A stretch of 64,000 bases of DNA from Chitinibacter sp046530675 (GCF_046530675.1 NZ_CP172558.1:2108001-2172000), one strand, 5' to 3'; positions 35,440 through 44,137 are shown, numbered from the stretch's first letter. Numbers and translations are program-made. The notes: generated by a model not told the origin, from the letters alone.

Positions 35440-36483
35440 ATGTCTATTATCCGCATTGGCCTTGATCTTGCCAAAACCGTTTTTCAAATTCACGGCGTGA
35501 ATCACAAAGAAGAAGTCATTTGCACTCGACAATTACGTCGGTCGCAATTGCTCGACTTCTTTAAAAAGCTCACTCCTTGCTTGATTGGCATGGAGGCTTG
35601 CTCTGGCGCGCATCACTGGGCACGTCAACTGCAATTGATGGGGCATACCGTCAAGCTGATTGCGCCCCAGTTCGTTAAACCCTACGTCAAAGGCAACAAG
35701 AACGACGCCAACGATGCGGCCGCTATTTGTGAAGCCGTAGGTCGGCCATCGATGCGCTTTGTGCCCCTCAAAACCATCGCCCAACAAGATTTACAGGCAC
35801 TGCACCGTATCCGCAGCGAACTGGTGCAGCAGCGCACCGCCAAGGTCAATCAAATCCGTGGTTTGTTGGGGGAGTACGGGATTGTGACGGCTCAACGGAT
35901 TGAGTCACTGCGCAAAGCATTACCAGAGCTACTGGAGGATGCCGAAAATGGCTTAACCCCCGACTTCCGTGCCCTGCTTAATGGTTTGCGCGATGATCTG
36001 GTGTATCTCGACGAGCGAATTGCCACTGCGGATAAACAAGTGCAACAGCAAGCGCGCGAAAATACACAAGCATTACGTTTGCAACAATTACGCGGGATTG
36101 GCCCCATTACCGCGACCGCCTTGATTGCAGCGATAGGCCAAGATGCGCATCACTTTAAACGCGGCAGAGACCTCGCCGCTTGGATAGGCTTAACACCGGG
36201 GCAGCACAGCAGCGGTGGTAAGGAGCGGTTACTGGGCATCAGCAAGCGGGGCGATACGTATCTGCGCACCTTACTCATTCATGGCGCACGTGCTGTAGTT
36301 AAAACGGCATTAGGCAAGACGGATAGGCTGAGTGTATGGATTCAAAGCCTGTGCAGTCGGCGTAACAAAAACATTGCCGCCGTTGCGTTAGCCAATAAAA
36401 CGGCACGAATGGTGTGGGCATTACTCAGTCGCGATATGGATTATGACCCCGACTTTGGTTTAGCAAGGGGTGAAGTAGTTTGA
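35440..36483 (+). CDS. IS110-family transposase (IS1111 group)
   Basis: 347 residues from ATG 35440 (AAGGAG 8 nt upstream). The N-terminal RuvC-like DEDD domain starts IIRIGLDLAK (Asp9), with Glu in LIGMEACSG and Asp residues in KNDANDAAAI. The C-terminal Transposase_20 domain contains LRGIGPITATALIAAIG, GRDLAAWIGLTP and a candidate catalytic Ser in PGQHSSGGKERL. The frame is intact, so the element may be active. IS110 enzymes insert circular intermediates guided by an element-encoded RNA. Confidence 0.96.
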   Translation: MSIIRIGLDLAKTVFQIHGVNHKEEVICTRQLRRSQLLDFFKKLTPCLIGMEACSGAHHWARQLQLMGHTVKLIAPQFVKPYVKGNKNDANDAAAICEAVGRPSMRFVPLKTIAQQDLQALHRIRSELVQQRTAKVNQIRGLLGEYGIVTAQRIESLRKALPELLEDAENGLTPDFRALLNGLRDDLVYLDERIATADKQVQQQARENTQALRLQQLRGIGPITATALIAAIGQDAHHFKRGRDLAAWIGLTPGQHSSGGKERLLGISKRGDTYLRTLLIHGARAVVKTALGKTDRLSVWIQSLCSRRNKNIAAVALANKTARMVWALLSRDMDYDPDFGLARGEVV

Positions 36484-36748
36484 AGCGTGCAGTAGAAAAT
36501 GGGGTTTGTAGTGGCAATGTGTAACGAATAAAATCCAGTCCGATTGCGAAGCAAGAAGCAGTGATGGCCAAAAGGTTGAACCGGCGGCAGGCAAACCTGA
36601 CGGGGTCCAAGTGCGAAAAGCACGTGAAGGCGATGAGGACCTGCCGCGCGAATAGCCCATCATGGCCCGGGTCATTAGGCCCAATGCGAAGGCCGGATAT
36701 ACGTGAGCAGTCGATCCGACAACCAGAACTGTGAAATGCTTGCAAGCT
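36484..36748 (+). ncRNA. Candidate bridge/seek RNA region of the IS
   Basis: 265 bp of non-coding DNA lie between the transposase stop and the right inverted repeat. In IS1111-group elements the guide RNA that specifies target and donor sequences is encoded on this side. Local complementarity (for example GGTCC/GGACC-type pairs around 36604-36640) is compatible with a structured RNA. Exact boundaries and loops cannot be drawn by eye. Confidence 0.5.
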
Positions 36749-36765
36749 GGGAGGAGTCCATATAC

Positions 36766-37245
36766 GACCCCGGCGTCTGCGTCCCGCTGCGCGGGATGCC
36801 CTCGCAGCGGACAATCGGCAAGGCGGCGGGCTTTAACAAAACAGAGCCCGCCGAAACCCCTTGCCGCTTGTTCCTCGCTCGGCGCAGCTGCAGGGGAATC
36901 CGTGCAGCCCAACCATTGCGGCATATACATGCCTGGGCGTTGCCCTGAAAGTCAATTTTCATCTTGCTTTGATTGATATACCCCTGCCTTGGTTAGAACG
37001 GATTGCCCGTGGAGCCGCGCCGTTCGGGAGGCGGTTGGCGAGGTTTTAAGACGCGGCTGTTTGAGCGTTGCGACGCTAGCGCAACGCGAGTTCCCGCGTC
37101 GCCTTGCCAATTGCCGGACGGACGGGGTTTCGCGGCGATCGGGCGCGTTAGGGTTATCAGGGGCAAGGCAAGACTGCCCCTGATTCGTCCGGCGGGCGAA
37201 ACCGCCGGTTCACCGCCTGCGCCAGCAGGCTTATTCCGTCAACCT
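36766..37245. repeat. Right part of the interrupted repeat and other intergenic repeat debris
   Basis: 480 bp without a credible gene. It resumes the repeat broken at 35352 (GACCCCGGCGTCTGCG...). It contains hairpins such as CCCGCTGCGCGGG and GGCGGGCT...AGCCCGCC, a spaced-motif repeat, and a GC-rich stretch (36990-37215) rich in palindromes. Several frames are open here only because of composition. Confidence 0.6.
36925..36984 (-). repeat. Spaced-motif repeat, copy 5 (divergent)
   Basis: Plus strand: ATACA, 6 nt, GGCGT, 37 nt, ATACCCC. Two motifs have drifted but the spacing is exact. The only copy not at a gene end. Confidence 0.5.
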
Positions 37246-37277
37246 GTCGGATAACGCCTTCGGCTCATCCGACCTAC
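37246..37277. repeat. REP-like palindrome (GTCGGAT type)
   Basis: Exact reverse complement, over 32 bp, of the sequence at 42894-42925. Hairpin-forming, GTAGGTCGGAT family, just beyond the metR stop. Non-coding. Confidence 0.85.
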
Positions 37278-37281
37278 GCTA

Positions 37282-38202
37282 CTAAAGCAACACCACATCC
37301 GGCAAATTCTGCACGCTTACCGTCCGCATCGTTTCGACAAAATCGGCCAAATAAGCCGTTTGCAGCCGGTCGCTGTGCATTGCGGCGTAAAGCTCGCTTT
37401 TAAGCCCGTTCGCTGTGATCGGCTTGGCCTGCACATAACCACGATCCAGATAACCTTGCACGCTCCAGCGCGGCAGGGCGGCGATGCCGCGGCGGCTCGC
37501 GACGAGTTGCAGCATTGCGACTGTTAGCTCGGTCGGGCGGCGTTTCGGGTTGATTCCGGCCGGTTTTAATACCTTGCGCAGCAGATCGAGCATTTCATCG
37601 GGCACCGGATAGGTAATCAGCGTTTCGTCGGCAAAGTCGGCGGCTGCCAGATACGGTTTGGCCGCCAGTGCGTGATCATTGGCGAGCAGCGCGACCATGT
37701 CGTAGCTGAATAGCGGCATGAAACTCAGCTCGGGCTGTTCTTCGACTTCGGAAACGATGGCGAGGTCGGCGCGGTCTTCATACAGCAATTGCACCGGGTC
37801 GGCGTGAAAGCCGGAAACGATGTCGAGCTCGACTTCCGGCCAGTGCTGGCGGAACTGGTCCATTGCCGGCATCAGCCAGTCAAAACAGGTATGGCATTCA
37901 ACAGCAATGCGCAGCGTCCCGGCCTGACCTTCGCGCAAGCGCGCAATATCGCGTTCGGTCGCGGCAATGACGGGCAGTACTTCGTTTGCCAGCGCGGCCA
38001 GTTTTTCGCCTGCTGCGGTCAGCTTGAGTGGCGCCGATTTGCGTGTAAACAACGGCAGGCCGTAATGATCTTCGAGCAGGCGTACCTGATGCGATAGCGC
38101 CGATTGCGTCAGATGCAATCGTTCGGCGGCGCGAGTCAGGCTGCCCGCTTCGGCGATGGCGATGATCGTTTTCAGGTGGCGCAGTTCGAGTAGTGACTGC
38201 AT
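37282..38202 (-). CDS. metR: LysR-type regulator MetR
   Basis: 306 residues. The N-terminal helix-turn-helix starts LELRHLKTIIAIAEAGSLTRAAERLHLTQSALSHQ; effector-binding domain about 90-300. Divergent from metE, the normal metR-metE arrangement. MetR activates metE in response to homocysteine and represses its own gene. Identity as MetR rests on context plus family-typical text (ALSHQVRLLEDHYGLPLFTRKSAPLKLT). Confidence 0.92.
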   Translation of the reverse strand: MQSLLELRHLKTIIAIAEAGSLTRAAERLHLTQSALSHQVRLLEDHYGLPLFTRKSAPLKLTAAGEKLAALANEVLPVIAATERDIARLREGQAGTLRIAVECHTCFDWLMPAMDQFRQHWPEVELDIVSGFHADPVQLLYEDRADLAIVSEVEEQPELSFMPLFSYDMVALLANDHALAAKPYLAAADFADETLITYPVPDEMLDLLRKVLKPAGINPKRRPTELTVAMLQLVASRRGIAALPRWSVQGYLDRGYVQAKPITANGLKSELYAAMHSDRLQTAYLADFVETMRTVSVQNLPDVVLL

Positions 38203-38251
38203 GGCAGCTCCAGTAATTGATTAATTATTTTCACGTTGATTGCAAAAATAA

Positions 38252-38264
38252 TGAGCTGTAATCA
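38252..38264. promoter_or_regulatory. Possible MetR operator
   Basis: TGAGCTGTAATCA in the metR-metE gap is an imperfect match to the MetR half-site pattern TGAA-N5-TTCA (two mismatches, correct spacing). Position between the divergent genes fits. Confidence 0.35.
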
Positions 38265-38317
38265 TATCGAAGCTGCGCGTACTATGCAAATTACTTTCAT
38301 GGATGAGGTATTTTGCA

Positions 38318-40702
38318 ATGAGTAATATTAATAATATTAAAGCCCACGTTTTAGGTTTTCCGCGTATCGGCGCGCAGCGTGAATTGAAATTTGCCGTTGA
38401 GAAATTCTGGCGCGGCGAGATCAGCGAAGGAGAATTGGCGCAAGTTGGTCAAACGCTGCGCCGCCGTCATTGGGCGTGGCAAGCTGAGGCAGGCTTGGAT
38501 TTTGTCACCGTCGGCGATTTTGCCTGGTACGACCAGATTTTGAACACCGCCGCCTTGCTGGGCGCTTTGCCTGCGCGTTTTGGCTTTGACGCCAAGCGCC
38601 TGAGTTTGCCGCAATACTTTGAACTCGCTCGCGGTAATACCGAGCAGTTTGCGATGGAAATGACCAAATATTTCGACACGAACTACCATTACCTCGTGCC
38701 GGAGATGAGCAGCAAAACCACATTTGACGGCGGCGTGGAATGGTTTTTTGACGAAATCGAAGATGCGCTAACTCAGGGTCATCAAGTCAAAGCCGTTTTG
38801 CCGGGACCGTTGACCTTTTTGTGGCTGTCCAAATGCAAAGAAGAGGGGTATAGCAAGCTAGCACTTTTACCATCTGTTGTTGCAGCCTATACCCGTGTAC
38901 TTAATAAATTGTCAGCCTTGGGCGTGAGCTATATTCAGCTCGACGAGCCGATTCTGGCTTTGCAACTGCCAAACGACTGGATCGCGGCATTTGAGTCGAC
39001 ATATCGCAGTCTGGCCGGGCAGGGCAGCGTGAAGGTGCTGCTGGCGACTTATTTTGATTCGGTCGCTGAGCACGCGCCGCTGCTGGCGAGTTTGCCAATT
39101 GCTGGTCTGCATATTGACGGTGTTCGTGCGCCAGAACAACTCGCTACTTTCGCGACCATCTGGCCGGAAAATAAAGTGCTGTCTCTGGGGCTCATCGACG
39201 GTCGCAATATCTGGGCGGCGGACTTGAGCAAAGTCTTGGGCATCTTGCAGCCGTGGCATAGCAAATTGGGCGCTCAGCTGTGGATTGCGACTAGCTGCTC
39301 CTTGCTGCATGTGCCAGTTGATTTAGCTCAGGAAGCAAGCTTGGATGCAGAACTCAAATCGTGGCTGGCTTTTGCCAAGCAAAAATTAGCTGAATTGAGC
39401 ATCCTGAAACAAGCGCTCAATGGGCAAGATGTCAGCGCCGAGCTGGAAAAAAATCAGGATGCGCAGCATGCACGCCGCACATCAAAACGAATTCATAATC
39501 CGGCGGTCGCCGCGCGTTTGGCGAATCTGAATCAACAAGTCGATCAGCGAAAATCGCCATTTGCGACGCGGCAGGCCGATCAGCGGGCTCGGTTTAACTT
39601 GCCATTGTTGCCGACAACGACCATCGGCTCTTTCCCGCAAACCAAGGAAATTCGCGCTGCGCGGGCGGCGTTTAAACGCGGTGAAGTTTCAGCTGAACAT
39701 TACGAAGCAGCGATGAAGGCTGAAATCGCGCTGGTTGTGCAAAAACAAGACGCGCTCGGCATCGACGTACCGGTGCACGGCGAAGCCGAACGCAACGATA
39801 TGGTCGAGTATTTTGGCGAACAACTGGCGGGTTTTGCATTTACACAGTTTGGCTGGGTACAAAGCTACGGTAGCCGTTGCGTTAAACCGCCAGTCTTGTT
39901 CGGTGACGTATCGCGGCCAAATCCGATGACGGTCGCATGGTCGAGCTTTGCGCAAAGCCTGACGGCCAAACCGATGAAGGGCATGTTGACGGGCCCGGTG
40001 ACGATTCTGCAATGGTCTTTCGTTCGCGACGACCAGCCGCGCTCGCTGACGTGCGATCAGATCGCGCTGGCGATTCGCGATGAGGTCTGCGATCTCGAAG
40101 CCGCCGGCATCGGCATTATCCAGATCGACGAGCCGGCTTTCCGTGAAGGTTTGCCACTCAAACAAGCCTACTGGGCGCACTATCTGGCCTGGGCGGGGCG
40201 CGCTTTCCGCATCTCGGCATCGGGCGTTGCCAATGACACGCAGATTCACACGCATATGTGCTATTCGGAGTTCAACGACATTCTGCCCGCGATTGCCGCG
40301 ATGGACGCCGACGTGATTACGATTGAAACCAGCCGCTCGGATATGGAGCTGCTCGAAGCCTTCTCTGGTAAGACTGTTACGGGAAAAGCGGGCGACGGCT
40401 TTGTGTATCCAAACGAAATCGGCCCCGGCGTTTACGATATTCACAGCCCGCGAGTGCCGCAGGTGAATGAAATGTTGCGGCTGATCGCCAAAGCGCTCGA
40501 AGTTGTTCCGGCTGAACGGCTGTGGATCAACCCTGATTGCGGCCTGAAAACCCGTGGCTGGCCGGAAACCGAAAGCGCGCTGGCCAATATGTTGGCGGCG
40601 ACGCAAATCGCGCGTCGTGCCATTGAACGGGGCGAGCAATTGCTGATCGACACGGCCAAGCCCGGAACTGTCGTGCATGGCAGCACATGCGTTTGCCATT
40701 AA
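38318..40702 (+). CDS. metE: Cobalamin-independent methionine synthase MetE
   Basis: 794 residues from ATG 38318 (GAGG 10 nt upstream; an in-frame ATG at 38303 lacks a site). Two beta-barrel halves: N-terminal LGFPRIGAQRELKFA and C-terminal TTTIGSFPQTKEIRAARAAFKRGE. Zinc ligands are His and Cys in IHTHMCYSEFNDI, a Glu, and Cys in NPDCGLKTRGW. It transfers methyl from 5-methyltetrahydropteroyl-triglutamate to homocysteine. Regulated by divergent MetR. Confidence 0.98.
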   Translation: MSNINNIKAHVLGFPRIGAQRELKFAVEKFWRGEISEGELAQVGQTLRRRHWAWQAEAGLDFVTVGDFAWYDQILNTAALLGALPARFGFDAKRLSLPQYFELARGNTEQFAMEMTKYFDTNYHYLVPEMSSKTTFDGGVEWFFDEIEDALTQGHQVKAVLPGPLTFLWLSKCKEEGYSKLALLPSVVAAYTRVLNKLSALGVSYIQLDEPILALQLPNDWIAAFESTYRSLAGQGSVKVLLATYFDSVAEHAPLLASLPIAGLHIDGVRAPEQLATFATIWPENKVLSLGLIDGRNIWAADLSKVLGILQPWHSKLGAQLWIATSCSLLHVPVDLAQEASLDAELKSWLAFAKQKLAELSILKQALNGQDVSAELEKNQDAQHARRTSKRIHNPAVAARLANLNQQVDQRKSPFATRQADQRARFNLPLLPTTTIGSFPQTKEIRAARAAFKRGEVSAEHYEAAMKAEIALVVQKQDALGIDVPVHGEAERNDMVEYFGEQLAGFAFTQFGWVQSYGSRCVKPPVLFGDVSRPNPMTVAWSSFAQSLTAKPMKGMLTGPVTILQWSFVRDDQPRSLTCDQIALAIRDEVCDLEAAGIGIIQIDEPAFREGLPLKQAYWAHYLAWAGRAFRISASGVANDTQIHTHMCYSEFNDILPAIAAMDADVITIETSRSDMELLEAFSGKTVTGKAGDGFVYPNEIGPGVYDIHSPRVPQVNEMLRLIAKALEVVPAERLWINPDCGLKTRGWPETESALANMLAATQIARRAIERGEQLLIDTAKPGTVVHGSTCVCH

Positions 40703-40765
40703 AACCCCAAGGGAAAAAGAGGTAGATTGCTAATGTCGTTCATTTAAGCTGGATTTGATCTGGGT

Positions 40766-40925
40766 TCCCCCCTTCGTGACCCCGCAAGGGGGGCAAACGA
40801 GGGGGGAGGGGGGATTTCTGCATTATTTAAGCCATCGTTTTTGCTGAAATACTGCCAAATCCCCCTCTATCCCCCTCAATCCCCCTTTTTACAATCCCAC
40901 AAGGGGACAGACGAGGGGGAGGGTA
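40766..40925. repeat. Two C-rich hairpin repeats in tandem
   Basis: The 324-bp gap after metE holds two related C-rich elements (about 40766-40816 and 40857-40925). Each has a CCCCCTT arm, a central CCC..CAAGGGG hairpin and an ACGAGGGGGAGG arm. They resemble the copy at 33.6 kb. Similar G/C-block repeats are scattered in many proteobacterial genomes. No gene. Confidence 0.6.
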
Positions 40926-41026
40926 AAGTTAAAACCTTTAAGCGAACGGCATTAGGCGCGCTTTTATTCGCACAAGCGCAGTGCAGCTCGGTAAAATTGG
41001 CGCATTCAATTTTGCATAGAGCGGCC

Positions 41027-41584
41027 ATGTCGGACGAAATTATCATTACTCAAACGCAGCACTGGCTCGAACAGGCTGTCATCGGCCTCAATCTGTGCCC
41101 GTTTGCCAAAGCGGTGTACGTCAAAAACCAGATCCGCTTTGTCGTTTCGCACGCAAAGCATCTGGATGGTTTTCTCGACGATCTGGATCGCGAACTCGAT
41201 TTGCTGGCAGCAGCCAACCCTGATGAAATCGACACGACCTTGCTGATCCACCCGACGCTGTTTCCCGATTTTGAAGTGTTCAATGATTTTCTGACGATTG
41301 CCGATGAAATCGTCGCCGAGCATGAGCTTGAAGGCATTCTGCAAATTGCCAGCTTCCACCCCGATTTCCAGTTTGCCGACACCGAGCCCGACGACATCGG
41401 CAATTACACCAACCGCGCGCCGTACCCGACCTTGCACCTGCTGCGCGAAGCCAGTATTGCGCGTGCGGTCGAGGCTTTTCCGAATCCGGAAAGCATTTTT
41501 GAGCGCAATATTGAAACGCTGGAAAAACTCGGTCTGGCCGGCTGGCTTGCACTGGGTTTATCTGAGTCAAAAAGCAAATCATGA
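41027..41584 (+). CDS. DUF1415 family protein
   Basis: 185 residues from ATG 41027; the frame is open through the upstream repeats but that part is not coding. Conserved family text: HWLEQAVIGLNLCPFAKAV (with Cys), TTLLIHPTLFPDFEVFNDFL, LQIASFHPDFQFADTEPDDIGNYTNRAPYPTLHLLRE. Soluble cytoplasmic protein of unknown function. It overlaps the nlpD-like start by 4 nt, indicating a shared transcript. Confidence 0.88.
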   Translation: MSDEIIITQTQHWLEQAVIGLNLCPFAKAVYVKNQIRFVVSHAKHLDGFLDDLDRELDLLAAANPDEIDTTLLIHPTLFPDFEVFNDFLTIADEIVAEHELEGILQIASFHPDFQFADTEPDDIGNYTNRAPYPTLHLLREASIARAVEAFPNPESIFERNIETLEKLGLAGWLALGLSESKSKS

Positions 41585-42252
41585 TGGGTATGTTTCTGAA
41601 GCGCTTATTGGTATTGATCTGCGTGGCAATACTGGCGGCGTGTAGCACGACGGCCAGTGATTCCGCTCCCGTCGGTTTTTATCGCGTCAAAGCGGGCGAC
41701 ACGCTGTATCGCATCGCCAAAAATAATGGTCAAAGCGTCGCAACGCTTAAACGCTGGAATCAACTGCAAAGTAATGAGATTGAAGTGGGCCAGCTCCTGC
41801 GCGTCAGCAATGGCGCGAGCGCTCCGGCTGGCAAACCCAATCCAGCCGCGACGGCAAGCGCCAAACCAACGCCCAGCCCAACGACTGAGCCCAAAGTGAC
41901 TTTGATCTGGCCGCACCGCGGTAATGTGATCCAAAAATACGCGCCGCCGCGCAGCAAAGGCATCGATATCGAAGGCAAGGAAGGCGACAACATTGTTGCC
42001 GCCGCCGACGGCAAAGTCGTTTACGCCGGCGATGGCATCCGCGCTTACGGACATATGGTCATCATCCGCCACGAAGGCGATTACTTGACGACCTACGCGC
42101 ATAACCAGACGCTGCTCGTCGCCGAGGGCGCACAAGTCAAACAAGGCCAGCCGATAGCCAAAATGGGCAGCACCGGCACCGATCGTGTGAAGCTGCATTT
42201 TGAATTGAGATATAAAGGGCAGCCGATCAATCCGATGATGATGTTGCCCTAG
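41581..42252 (+). CDS. nlpD: NlpD-like lipoprotein (LysM plus degenerate M23/LytM domain)
   Basis: 223 residues. Lipobox LAAC (Cys about 21), LysM domain about 32-78 (YRVKAGDTLYRIAKNNG), Pro/Thr linker, then a LytM domain (about 100-222). The LytM domain has the zinc-ligand histidine of active peptidases replaced (SKGIDIEGKEGDN), as in E. coli NlpD. Such proteins do not cut peptidoglycan but activate amidase AmiC at division. It is shorter than E. coli NlpD. rpoS and pcm, its usual neighbours, are absent here, so an NlpD-family paralogue is possible. Confidence 0.85.
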   Translation: MMGMFLKRLLVLICVAILAACSTTASDSAPVGFYRVKAGDTLYRIAKNNGQSVATLKRWNQLQSNEIEVGQLLRVSNGASAPAGKPNPAATASAKPTPSPTTEPKVTLIWPHRGNVIQKYAPPRSKGIDIEGKEGDNIVAAADGKVVYAGDGIRAYGHMVIIRHEGDYLTTYAHNQTLLVAEGAQVKQGQPIAKMGSTGTDRVKLHFELRYKGQPINPMMMLP

Positions 42253-42311
42253 GGGTATATTGATACAGGTATCGATGGTATTGGCTTATGGTGATATACC
42301 ATTGCTGGTAT
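42252..42311 (+). repeat. Spaced-motif repeat, copy 6
   Basis: GGGGTAT, 35 nt, ATATACC, 6 nt, GGTAT; its first base is the last base of the nlpD stop codon. Lies 20 nt before the DinB-like gene. Confidence 0.8.
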
Positions 42312-42331
42312 GTGAAGGATGGAGATTGTAA

Positions 42332-42838
42332 ATGTTCAATGGCACGATGCCGCAACTGATGGCGGCTTACAATCAGTGGCAAAATCAGCAGCTTTATGCT
42401 GCCGCTTTGCAATTGAACGATGAGCAACGCAAAGCCGATTGCGGCGCTTTTTTCCGCTCAATTCACAGTACGCTCAACCATATTCTGTGGGGCGATCTGA
42501 ACTGGATGGCGCGCTTTTGCGATGAAACGCTGATCGCCAGACCAATAGGCGTCGATATTTACGACGACTTTGCCGAGCTGCACGCCGCGCGAATCGCGAT
42601 GGATCAGCGCATCATAGCTTGGGCGGATGGGATTAATGCCGACTGGCTGGCCGAGCCGGTGACATGGACGAGCAAGGTCTACGGCTTCACGCAAACCATC
42701 CCGCGCTGGGTGCAGGTGCAACAGATGTTCAACCACCAGACCCACCACCGCGCACAGGCCGGAACGTTGCTGAAACAATTCGGCATCGACATCGGCGTGA
42801 CCGATTTGCCGCTGATGCCGGTGTTGATGGGGGATTGA
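42332..42838 (+). CDS. DinB family protein
   Basis: 168 residues, four-helix DinB/YfiT fold. Metal-ligand histidines are in HSTLNHILWGDLNW and MFNHQTHHRAQAGTLL. Family members are thiol-S-transferase-like or damage-inducible proteins of uncertain role. A GGATGGAG site precedes the ATG by 7 nt. Confidence 0.88.
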   Translation: MFNGTMPQLMAAYNQWQNQQLYAAALQLNDEQRKADCGAFFRSIHSTLNHILWGDLNWMARFCDETLIARPIGVDIYDDFAELHAARIAMDQRIIAWADGINADWLAEPVTWTSKVYGFTQTIPRWVQVQQMFNHQTHHRAQAGTLLKQFGIDIGVTDLPLMPVLMGD

Positions 42839-42893
42839 TATTGGCAGAAATTACACGAGCGGTTTTCGCTTAGAGGCTGAAATCAGGAATGAT

Positions 42894-42965
42894 GTAGGTC
42901 GGATGAGCCGAAGGCGTTATCCGACACGGAATTGTCGGGTAACGCTACGCTCACCCGACCTACGC
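42894..42965. repeat. Paired REP-like palindromes (GTAGGTCGGAT type)
   Basis: Two inverted hairpin units back to back: 42894-42925 and 42931-42965, both with CCGAC arms and outer GTAGG/CCTAC. The first is identical (inverted) to 37246-37277. BIME-like arrangement. Confidence 0.85.
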
Positions 42966-43009
42966 ACTATTTCATTTTACGTATTTTCAAAGTTGAAAGA
43001 GATCTTCAT

Positions 43010-43486
43010 ATGAGAGAGCACATGCAAACCGAAGCTGAATATGCGGAACTTTATACTCAAGCAGAAAAAATCCGATTGGTCTGCGTTGGAACGCTGATTG
43101 GGGCGGCGCTTATATTTTTAACGAGAAGTTATCTTTTGCCCTGGTTTAACCATTTTGTGGAAACAGCCCCTTGCCGGAAGGTGTTGGGTATCGATGGTTT
43201 AACGGTCTTGTGGAATGGCATTTTTGTTGCAATGCCGGTGTTTTTCGCGCTAACGGTTGCGGCAACATTTGGATGGCGAGGATATAAAATACTGCGTGAT
43301 CATCAGTTTCCGCCAAGAAATGAAAAGGTATGCAAGCCAACGAAAATTCGGCGCGGTAATGTAGTGCGATTCATTGCGTGGCTTCACTTTTTCCCTGTTG
43401 TGATTTTGTTGCTTATCGCGGTTTGGGGAAGTTTTCAGGTGGATGATATGCCAAAAAAAATCTGCCAAACGCGCTCAACAAAATAG
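43010..43486 (+). CDS. Small two/three-helix membrane protein, unknown
   Basis: 158 residues from ATG 43010 (43022 is an alternative with GAGAG nearer). Hydrophobic segments are about 23-42, 65-90 and 125-148; the basic loop between the last two has LRDHQFPPRNEKVCKPTKIRRGN. AT-richer than neighbours and flanked on both sides by REP-like repeats, so possibly acquired. Family not recognised. Confidence 0.6.
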   Translation: MREHMQTEAEYAELYTQAEKIRLVCVGTLIGAALIFLTRSYLLPWFNHFVETAPCRKVLGIDGLTVLWNGIFVAMPVFFALTVAATFGWRGYKILRDHQFPPRNEKVCKPTKIRRGNVVRFIAWLHFFPVVILLLIAVWGSFQVDDMPKKICQTRSTK

Positions 43487-43502
43487 TGAGGAATGAGCAG
43501 CT

Positions 43503-43582
43503 TTGTAGGTTGGGCTAAATGAAATGCAGCCCAACGTTCACCGCGTGTGTTGGGCTTCGCAAACTCAGCGCCAACCTACAAA
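43503..43582. repeat. REP-like inverted repeat (GTAGGTTGGGC type)
   Basis: TTTGTAGGTTGG at 43503-43514 is the exact reverse complement of CCAACCTACAAA at 43571-43582. Inner GGTTGGGC/GCCCAACG units form further hairpins. Sits between the small membrane protein and folA. Confidence 0.85.
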
Positions 43583-43643
43583 TACTCCTGCTTTGGGTCG
43601 AACGCTCTCTTCAATTCGTTTTAAATTAACCCCCTGAGGTTTT

Positions 43644-44129
43644 ATGCAACTCGCCATCATTTCCGCCGTTGGCAAAAACGGCGTGATCGGAATCGACAAC
43701 CGCCTGCCCTGGCGATTGCCCGAGGACTTGCAGTATTTCAAACGGCTGACGATGGGTAGCCCGATGCTGATGGGGCGCAAGACGTTTGAGTCTTTGCCGG
43801 GGCTGTTGCCCGGCCGCCGGCATCTGGTCGTCAGCCGCAATGTTGATTGGAATGCGCCAGGGGCGGAAGTTTTTACTAGTCTCGAATCGGCCATCGCTGC
43901 GTGTGCCGGGCTGGAAAAATTGTTCGTGATCGGCGGTGGCGAAATTTACCGCCAGGCGCTGGCGCTGGCCGACACGCTGTATCTGACCGAAGTCAATCTC
44001 AGTCCCGAGGGCGATGCGTTCTTCCCCGAATTTGACCGTGATGTCTGGTTGGAATCCAGCCGCGAAGCGCATTGCTCGGAAAAAGGCATCGAATACGCTT
44101 TTGTGACTTACCAGCGCAAAATTGTTTGA
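43644..44129 (+). CDS. folA: Dihydrofolate reductase
   Basis: 161 residues, usual length. Motifs: IISAVGKNGVIGIDNRLPWRLPEDLQYFKRLT (substrate and Met20-loop region), PMLMGRKTFESLP, RRHLVVSRN, and FVIGGGEIYRQAL (NADPH site). It makes tetrahydrofolate for one-carbon metabolism, the cofactor pool that feeds MetE nearby. GAGG precedes the ATG by 8 nt. Confidence 0.97.
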   Translation: MQLAIISAVGKNGVIGIDNRLPWRLPEDLQYFKRLTMGSPMLMGRKTFESLPGLLPGRRHLVVSRNVDWNAPGAEVFTSLESAIAACAGLEKLFVIGGGEIYRQALALADTLYLTEVNLSPEGDAFFPEFDRDVWLESSREAHCSEKGIEYAFVTYQRKIV

Positions 44130-44137
44130 GTTTTTTA

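Larger units (their letters stand above)
35353..36765 (+). mobile_element. IS110-family insertion sequence, IS1111 group
   Basis: About 1.41 kb. 13-bp perfect inverted repeats (ATGGACTCCTCCC, 35359-35371; complement 36749-36761) lie about 6 nt inside the left end and 3-4 nt inside the right end. This subterminal placement is typical of the IS1111 group. One transposase gene is present. No target-site duplication is evident, as expected. Ends are inferred from where the interrupted host repeat stops and resumes, so they may be off by a few bases. Confidence 0.85.

Noticed and set aside
36703..37254. Several open frames of 60-95 codons after the IS.
   Set aside because: They overlap palindromic repeat debris on both strands, lack ribosome sites and read as low-complexity Arg/Pro/Gly text.
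40841..41026. N-terminal extension of the DUF1415 gene.
   Set aside because: The extra 62 codons read through C-rich repeats, while the family N-terminus begins at 41027.
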